Assembly (NCBI RefSeq): GCF_003350535.1
Contig: NZ_QQBB01000018.1
Coordinates: 1 to 46,456 of the forward strand
Length of the DNA stretch: 46,456 nt
Reading direction: 5' to 3'
DNA from: Microvirga subterranea
GTDB lineage: Bacteria > Pseudomonadota > Alphaproteobacteria > Rhizobiales > Beijerinckiaceae
Part shown: piece by piece, positions 42,877 to 46,456 of the stretch
How the letters are laid out: each line of letters opens with the position of its first letter
Position numbering within the stretch: the stretch's first letter is position 1
Made by a program: the position numbers and the translations under genes
The notes under the pieces: model-generated
Seen by the model: the letters and a program-made list of their open reading frames with translations, nothing else
Told to the model about the DNA's origin: nothing
The model's database searches: none

Positions 42877-43292
42877 TTCGCCGCCACCCGTTGCTCGTCG
42901 GCCTTCGGCACGTGCCACAGGACGACATGGGCGTGGGGCTTCTCGACGCCCGGATGGCCGGCGTTGAAGTAGACGTCGACATGGTCGACCTTGCCACCAG
43001 GCGCGGCGAGATCATCGAAGCGCTTGTCCTTGTTCGACAGGTCCTCGATGGGCAGCATGTAGACCGTGCTGACGAGCCGTCCCTCGCGGTCATAGGCGAG
43101 GAAAGGCCCGGCCGGCAGGGTCTTGGGATCGACATAAAGCTGACCGAGCCCCGGCAGGAAGTCGGGGATCTTCACAAGTTCGCTCACCTTCTTGTAGGCG
43201 CCTGTCGGTGGCGCCTTCTCGACCTGATCGGCGGCCATGGCCGGCATGGCAAGTGCGAGAGTAAGAGCGACGGCGGTGAAGCGGGCGAGCAT
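42873..43292 (-). CDS. Secreted TTHB210-like (DUF5602) protein
   Basis: 139 residues from ATG 43292, eight bases after the GGAGG site. Signal peptide MLARFTAVALTLALAMPAMA with AMA cleavage. The mature part (YKKVSELVKIPDFLPGLGQL, HVDVYFNAGHPGVEKPHAHV-VLWHV) has clustered histidines that could bind metal. The family contains the thermophile protein TTHB210, of unclear role. It is the first gene of a two-gene unit with the cupredoxin, downstream of the ECF-like element at 43335-43365. Confidence 0.75.
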   Translation of the reverse strand: MLARFTAVALTLALAMPAMAADQVEKAPPTGAYKKVSELVKIPDFLPGLGQLYVDPKTLPAGPFLAYDREGRLVSTVYMLPIEDLSNKDKRFDDLAAPGGKVDHVDVYFNAGHPGVEKPHAHVVLWHVPKADEQRVAAK

Positions 43293-43334
43293 GAGATCCT
43301 CCATGGGGACAGCTGAAAACGCGGGTTACGCAAC

Positions 43335-43365
43335 GCATTGGATGGCGAGCCGATCAAAAGGTTCC
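43335..43365 (-). promoter_or_regulatory. ECF-type promoter-like element, site B
   Basis: Minus strand GGAACCTT (43358-43365), 14 bases, ATCCAATGC (43335-43343), 43 bases upstream of the TTHB210-like gene. The bases before it (GCGG) also match site A. Confidence 0.65.
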
Positions 43366-43433
43366 CGCCGCACTAAAGTCCTTGGGACGAACCCGACTGT
43401 GTCGAGCAGCGGGGAGGACGAGCCTTCGCGCAC

Positions 43434-44126
43434 TCAGAAGACGTAGGAGGCGGGCGGTACGATCGAGAGGTGATCCTCCACGGCCTTCACGCCGGCCTGG
43501 TTCTCCGCAGCGAGGCGAATGGCCTGCCGTTCCTCGTCCGACTGCACAATGCCGAACAGGTGAACGACGCCATCCTCGACCACGATGTTCTTCGACAGGA
43601 GATAGGCCCAGGGCTGCCCTTCGAGTTCCTCGTTCAGCCGCTCCCGGATGATGCAGTCGGCAACGTTCATCGGCTTCGACACGTCGGTGGTCGCCAGGAC
43701 CTGAAGCAGGTTGCTTCTGGTCACGATGCCGACGAGCTTCCCATCCCGCAACACCGGGACACGCTTGATCCGGTGTTGCTCCAGGGCGCGGGCCGTGTCG
43801 GCGACCGACGTGGTCTCCACCACTGTGACCACCTCTTTCGTCATGACGTCGCTGGCGATCCGGCCGTGTGATTTGGCGTAGTGCTGAGCCAGCACGGTGG
43901 GGCCGTTCAGGAAAGTCTGCCACCAGGAGCGGCGCTGTTCACCGACCAATTGGGCATGCCCGATCAGGTCGCCTTCGCTGACAATGCCGAGCAGTTGCTC
44001 CTCGTCGTCGACCACCGGAACCCCGCTGATGTGATGGTCGCAGAGCAACTTGGCGATCTCATGGATCGACGTCTTGGGCCTGACCGTGACGACCGCTCTC
44101 GTCATGACATCTGCGGCGGTGAGCAT
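43434..44126 (-). CDS. CBS-CBS-BON domain protein
   Basis: 230 residues. CBS 1 (about 1-60: DVMTRAVVTVRPKTSIHEIA, HHISGVPVVDDEEQLLGIVS) and CBS 2 (about 92-150: HRIKRVPVLRDGKLVGIVTR) form an adenine-nucleotide-sensing Bateman module. A BON domain follows (about 165-227: ENQAGVKAVEDHLSIV), normally membrane- or polymer-associated. No signal peptide, so cytoplasmic. Such proteins are typical of stress-tolerance loci. Operator-like palindrome site 2 lies 99 bp upstream. Confidence 0.9.
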   Translation of the reverse strand: MLTAADVMTRAVVTVRPKTSIHEIAKLLCDHHISGVPVVDDEEQLLGIVSEGDLIGHAQLVGEQRRSWWQTFLNGPTVLAQHYAKSHGRIASDVMTKEVVTVVETTSVADTARALEQHRIKRVPVLRDGKLVGIVTRSNLLQVLATTDVSKPMNVADCIIRERLNEELEGQPWAYLLSKNIVVEDGVVHLFGIVQSDEERQAIRLAAENQAGVKAVEDHLSIVPPASYVF

Positions 44127-44224
44127 GCCTGCCTCCTCTGGGTAGGCGCTGACGAGAGGCTTGTGAAGGTATGCCGGTCATCGGCGCCATCGGTCCACAA
44201 GCAAAAGGTACGCTTGATCAGGGT

Positions 44225-44252
44225 ATGTGACAAACGAATAGCTTTGCCGCTT
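44225..44252. promoter_or_regulatory. 28-bp operator-like palindrome, site 2
   Basis: ATGTGACAAAC (44225-44235), GAATAG, CTTTGCCGCTT (44242-44252). It lies between the DUF488 stop (44257) and the CBS-BON start (44126), placing it in the latter's promoter. Confidence 0.65.
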
Positions 44253-44256
44253 CAGA

Positions 44257-44661
44257 TCACTTTTTTTGCTCCTTGGCTGCTTTTCGGTTTGTCCCGTCGT
44301 GCAGAATGACGTTCCTGAGGACAACGGCATCGTTGTGCACCTCGTCATGGGCGGAGAACACCAGGGTGATCCGGCCCTTGCGGGCGCGGGCCCGCAACTC
44401 CTCCACCAGATCTTGATGGTCATGGATCTCGGCAGCATAGCGGCGGCAGAACTCGTGCCATCGGTCGGGGGCATGGCCAAACCAGCGGCGCAACTCGGTG
44501 CTGGGCGCGATGTCTTTCATCCAGTCGTCGAGAGCAAGGGCCTCTTTGGAGATCGCACGCGGCCAGAGCCGGTCGACGAGAATGCGGATGCCGTCATCCG
44601 CGGCAGGCGGTTCATAGGCCCGCTTCAGCCGGACGTTGCCGTTCGGAACCTTTGTGCTCAT
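44257..44661 (-). CDS. DUF488-family (YeaO-like) protein
   Basis: 134 residues with the DUF488 pattern GIRILVDRLWPRAISKEALA, then WMKDIAPSTELRRWFGH and ITLVFSAHDEVHNDAVVLRN. In the family a Cys or Ser often follows TLVYS; here it reads VFSAHD. The activity is unknown. The C-terminus is lysine-rich. Part of the minus-strand stress cluster, 62 bases downstream of the AhpD-like gene. Confidence 0.85.
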   Translation of the reverse strand: MSTKVPNGNVRLKRAYEPPAADDGIRILVDRLWPRAISKEALALDDWMKDIAPSTELRRWFGHAPDRWHEFCRRYAAEIHDHQDLVEELRARARKGRITLVFSAHDEVHNDAVVLRNVILHDGTNRKAAKEQKK

Positions 44662-44723
44662 CGGAATGCTCCAGGCCAGAGATCAGCGGCAGGGCGCACC
44701 ATGGCCGTCTCATCGCGTATTGC

Positions 44724-45062
44724 CTACCGATCCTCGGACAGAGAGGCGATCATGATGGCGGCATGGGCGTAGGCCGCTCCTGCCCGCATCTCCGCCGCGA
44801 CCCAGACCGCCTCCATGAGCTCCTGCGCGGTCGCGCCCGCATGTTGGGCCGCTTTGGTGTGCCCCGCGATGCAGTAGGGACATTGAGTGACGTGTGCGAC
44901 GGCGACGGCAATCAACTGCTTTGTCTTGGCGTCCAGAGCACCATCCGCGAACAGTTGGCGTCCGAAAGACTCGAACGCGGCCTGGACATCGGGCGCAAGA
45001 TCCCGGCGTTTGCGGGCTGCCTCAGGAGACGGCTGTGGGTATAGTGTGGCGGTCATGGTCAT
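44724..45062 (-). CDS. Carboxymuconolactone decarboxylase/AhpD-like protein
   Basis: 112-residue all-helical protein with the AhpD redox motif CPYCIAGH (Cys-x-x-Cys followed by His) and ALDAKTKQLIAVAVAHVTQC, the usual family core. AhpD-like proteins reduce peroxiredoxins or act as peroxidases through the CxxC pair, so antioxidant activity is likelier than carboxymuconolactone decarboxylation. Its ATG overlaps the upstream stop (ATGA at 45059-45062), giving a coupled two-gene unit. Confidence 0.88.
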   Translation of the reverse strand: MTMTATLYPQPSPEAARKRRDLAPDVQAAFESFGRQLFADGALDAKTKQLIAVAVAHVTQCPYCIAGHTKAAQHAGATAQELMEAVWVAAEMRAGAAYAHAAIMIASLSEDR

Positions 45063-45502
45063 TTCCTCACGAAACCGAGGTCGGTGTCGTTGAGCAGCAC
45101 GGACACGGGCGACGCCCGGTTATCGGGAGATGCTCCAACCTCAACCTCCAATCTCACCTGAACGGCGGTAAGTCGGATCTCGGGTGAGGGCGCCGGCGCG
45201 GTTTGGCGGGGATCCTTGCCGCTGGCGGGCGCGCCTTCGGCAGCCGCTGTCGCACTGCCTCGGCGGGCCTTCAGGTGAAGGTCTGCCACGTTGATGAGTT
45301 GAAAGAGATAGAAGCCGTTCCATTGAACACTGGCTTCCGCCGCTTCGTGGTTGAAGCTCAAGGGTCCGATGACACTCTCGTTGACCCGTCCGACGAACTC
45401 CCATGGCGGGCCGGTGATGAACAATGGGACCGGTCGATCTTCCGGAACAGCGCAGATGAGCTCATCCCGATCCGCGCGGCGGAACAAGTTGTAGGTTCGC
45501 AT
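45059..45502 (-). CDS. Hypothetical protein coupled to the AhpD-like gene
   Basis: 147 residues from ATG 45502 (MRTYNLFRRADRDELICAVP), with GGGAGG seven bases upstream; the in-frame TTG two codons earlier is less likely. The N-terminal half is beta-rich (PLFITGPPWEFVGRVNESVI), the middle is a low-complexity Ala/Pro/Ser linker, and the C-terminus is a strand-rich tail. No family recognised. First gene of the unit downstream of palindrome site 3. Confidence 0.65.
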   Translation of the reverse strand: MRTYNLFRRADRDELICAVPEDRPVPLFITGPPWEFVGRVNESVIGPLSFNHEAAEASVQWNGFYLFQLINVADLHLKARRGSATAAAEGAPASGKDPRQTAPAPSPEIRLTAVQVRLEVEVGASPDNRASPVSVLLNDTDLGFVRK

Positions 45503-45615
45503 GGCCAACCTCCCGTTGTCGCGACGCCCCTCAAGCGTGAGGGTGGACCAGCCGGTGCGCCTGAGACGCCACTTGGTCCCTCGACAACATCAACAAAGTT
45601 CGTCCCGAGGTGCCT

Positions 45616-45643
45616 ATGTGGCAAACGAATTCTTTTGAACATT
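45616..45643. promoter_or_regulatory. 28-bp operator-like palindrome, site 3
   Basis: ATGTGGCAAAC (45616-45626), GAATTC, TTTTGAACATT (45633-45643). The left half is strong and the right half degenerate. It lies 114 bp upstream of the 45502 gene on the minus strand. Confidence 0.55.
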
Positions 45644-45733
45644 CCGAGCGGAATTTCTGCATCTTCACGGATCTGATTGCCGTTCGAACCGCAATCCCGA
45701 GATGATCCGGCAGCCAGCAAAATTTTTGCATTT

Positions 45734-45761
45734 ATTCGGCAAAAGAATTTATTTGCCACAC
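45734..45761. promoter_or_regulatory. 28-bp operator-like palindrome, site 4
   Basis: ATTCGGCAAAA (45734-45744), GAATTT, ATTTGCCACAC (45751-45761). It lies 46 bp upstream of the cytochrome oxidase start, inside the likely promoter. With site 3 it flanks the divergent promoter region 45503-45806, which otherwise holds no gene. Confidence 0.65.
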
Positions 45762-45806
45762 TTATGCTCGTGCTCGAACGTGGTCATGTTTCGAGAGTGT
45801 CTCTTC

Positions 45807-46456
45807 ATGCCCGACAGAGTTCAGCCGCTCGCAGTTCACGCCGAGGCCCATGGGGCTCCCTCGTTCTGGCGCCGGTGGTTCTATTCCACAAACCACAAGG
45901 ATATCGGCACGCTCTACCTGATCTTCGGCTTCACGGCCGGCATCATCGGCGGCCTCCTGTCGATTGCGATGCGCCTGGAGCTGCAGGAACCGGGTCTGCA
46001 GTTCTTCTCCAACCCACAGGCCTACAACGTCTTCGTGACGGGCCACGGCCTCATCATGATCTTCTTTGTTGTGATGCCCACGCTGATCGGCGGCTTCGGC
46101 AACTGGTTCGTGCCGCTGATGATCGGCGCGCCCGACATGGCCTTCCCGCGGATGAACAACATCTCATTCTGGCTGCTCGTAGCGGCCTTCGCCCTGATGC
46201 TCTGCTCGCTCTTCACCGAGGGTGCGCCAGGCTCGACCGGCTTCGGCGGCGGCTGGACGGCGTACCCGCCGCTCTCGGTCACCGGACATCCCGGCCCGGC
46301 CTTTGATTTTGCGATCTTCGCAATTCACCTCTCGGGCGCCTCTTCGATCCTCGGCGCGATTAACTTCATCACCACGATCCTGAACATGCGCGCTCCGGGC
46401 ATGACGCTGCACAAGATGCCGCTCTTCGCCTGGGCCATGCTCGTCACCGCGTTCCT
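45807..46456 (+). CDS. ctaD: Cytochrome c oxidase subunit I, 5' part (runs off the window)
   Basis: The frame is open to the last base, giving 216 residues. FWRRWFYSTNHKDIGTLYLI, AYNVFVTGHGLIMIFFVVMP (low-spin haem histidine), GGFGNWFVPLMIGAPDMAFP and RMNNISFWLL are hallmarks of the haem-copper oxidase catalytic subunit, aa3 type. It reduces oxygen to water in the inner membrane and pumps protons. ATG 45807 (MPDRVQPLAV) is chosen; an in-frame ATG at 45786 is possible. The CuB histidines and the K channel lie beyond the window. The promoter contains palindrome site 4. Confidence 0.93.
   Translation, partial: MPDRVQPLAVHAEAHGAPSFWRRWFYSTNHKDIGTLYLIFGFTAGIIGGLLSIAMRLELQEPGLQFFSNPQAYNVFVTGHGLIMIFFVVMPTLIGGFGNWFVPLMIGAPDMAFPRMNNISFWLLVAAFALMLCSLFTEGAPGSTGFGGGWTAYPPLSVTGHPGPAFDFAIFAIHLSGASSILGAINFITTILNMRAPGMTLHKMPLFAWAMLVTAF

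Noticed and set aside
44646..44670. Plus-strand GGAACCTT near the DUF488 start
   Set aside because: It lies in coding sequence, lacks the ATCCAATG partner at 14 bases and points away from the DUF488 gene.
38804..45761. Sigma-54 promoters (TGGCAC-N5-TTGC) at the TGGCAAAC palindromes
   Set aside because: The GG and GC dinucleotides are not 10 bases apart and the sites are symmetric, which suits a dimeric regulator better.

Overview
The window reads as a high-GC alphaproteobacterial replicon, most likely Hyphomicrobiales (Methylobacteriaceae such as Microvirga or Methylobacterium). This placement is an inference from the repABC-type RepA/RepB pair with its parS-like repeats, the DUF1612 (RHE_PE00001) paralogues, a NepR anti-sigma factor, several IS6-family elements and the style of the cytochrome oxidase and ABC transporter genes. 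No rRNA, tRNA or CRISPR was seen.

Bases 1-15,300 form an accessory, plasmid-like region. Two DUF1612 proteins lie in inverted orientation (545-1705 and 8627-9781). They bracket a serine recombinase, a decayed tyrosine integrase, nine parS-like palindromes (5013-5736), repA and repB. No repC follows repB. Next come a glutathione S-transferase, a small HTH protein, an amidase, several small secreted proteins, and a second, frame-broken copy of the HTH-plus-terminator module found at the window start.

Bases 15,300-19,600 hold an AI-2E-type membrane protein, a hypothetical protein, a nepR whose 3' end is replaced by an IS6-like element, and a 5'-truncated second copy of that IS.

Bases 19,638-31,913 are a sugar or sugar-acid catabolic locus. 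Ten tightly packed minus-strand genes encode a DHDPS/KDG-aldolase-like enzyme, an enolase-superfamily dehydratase, a complete MalEFGK-type ABC importer, an extended SDR, an IclR regulator fused to an SMP-30 lactonase, a classical SDR and an FAD-linked oxidase. A divergent 2-dehydro-3-deoxygalactonokinase completes the set. Together they suggest import, C1 oxidation, lactone opening, dehydration, then phosphorylation or cleavage. An IclR-like operator sits in the divergent promoter.

Bases 32,045-39,070 are a patchwork: nested IS6 elements, a PAS gene running into an IS end, a LysR regulator, a P-type ATPase remnant, small hypothetical genes, an NTF2-like protein, and a Rieske/FAD oxidoreductase interrupted by a one-base frameshift.

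Bases 39,070-46,456 are a mostly minus-strand cluster that looks stress- or redox-related: DUF2231, a truncated ECF sigma factor, two membrane proteins (one fused to a GH1-like glycosidase), a cupredoxin pair, CBS-BON, DUF488, an AhpD-like protein, and the start of cytochrome c oxidase subunit I at the window edge. Two repeated regulatory signatures tie this part together. One is a promoter-like pair GGAACCTT-N14-ATC(C/A)AATG found three times. The other is a 28-bp near-palindrome with core CAAAC-GAATTY found four times.
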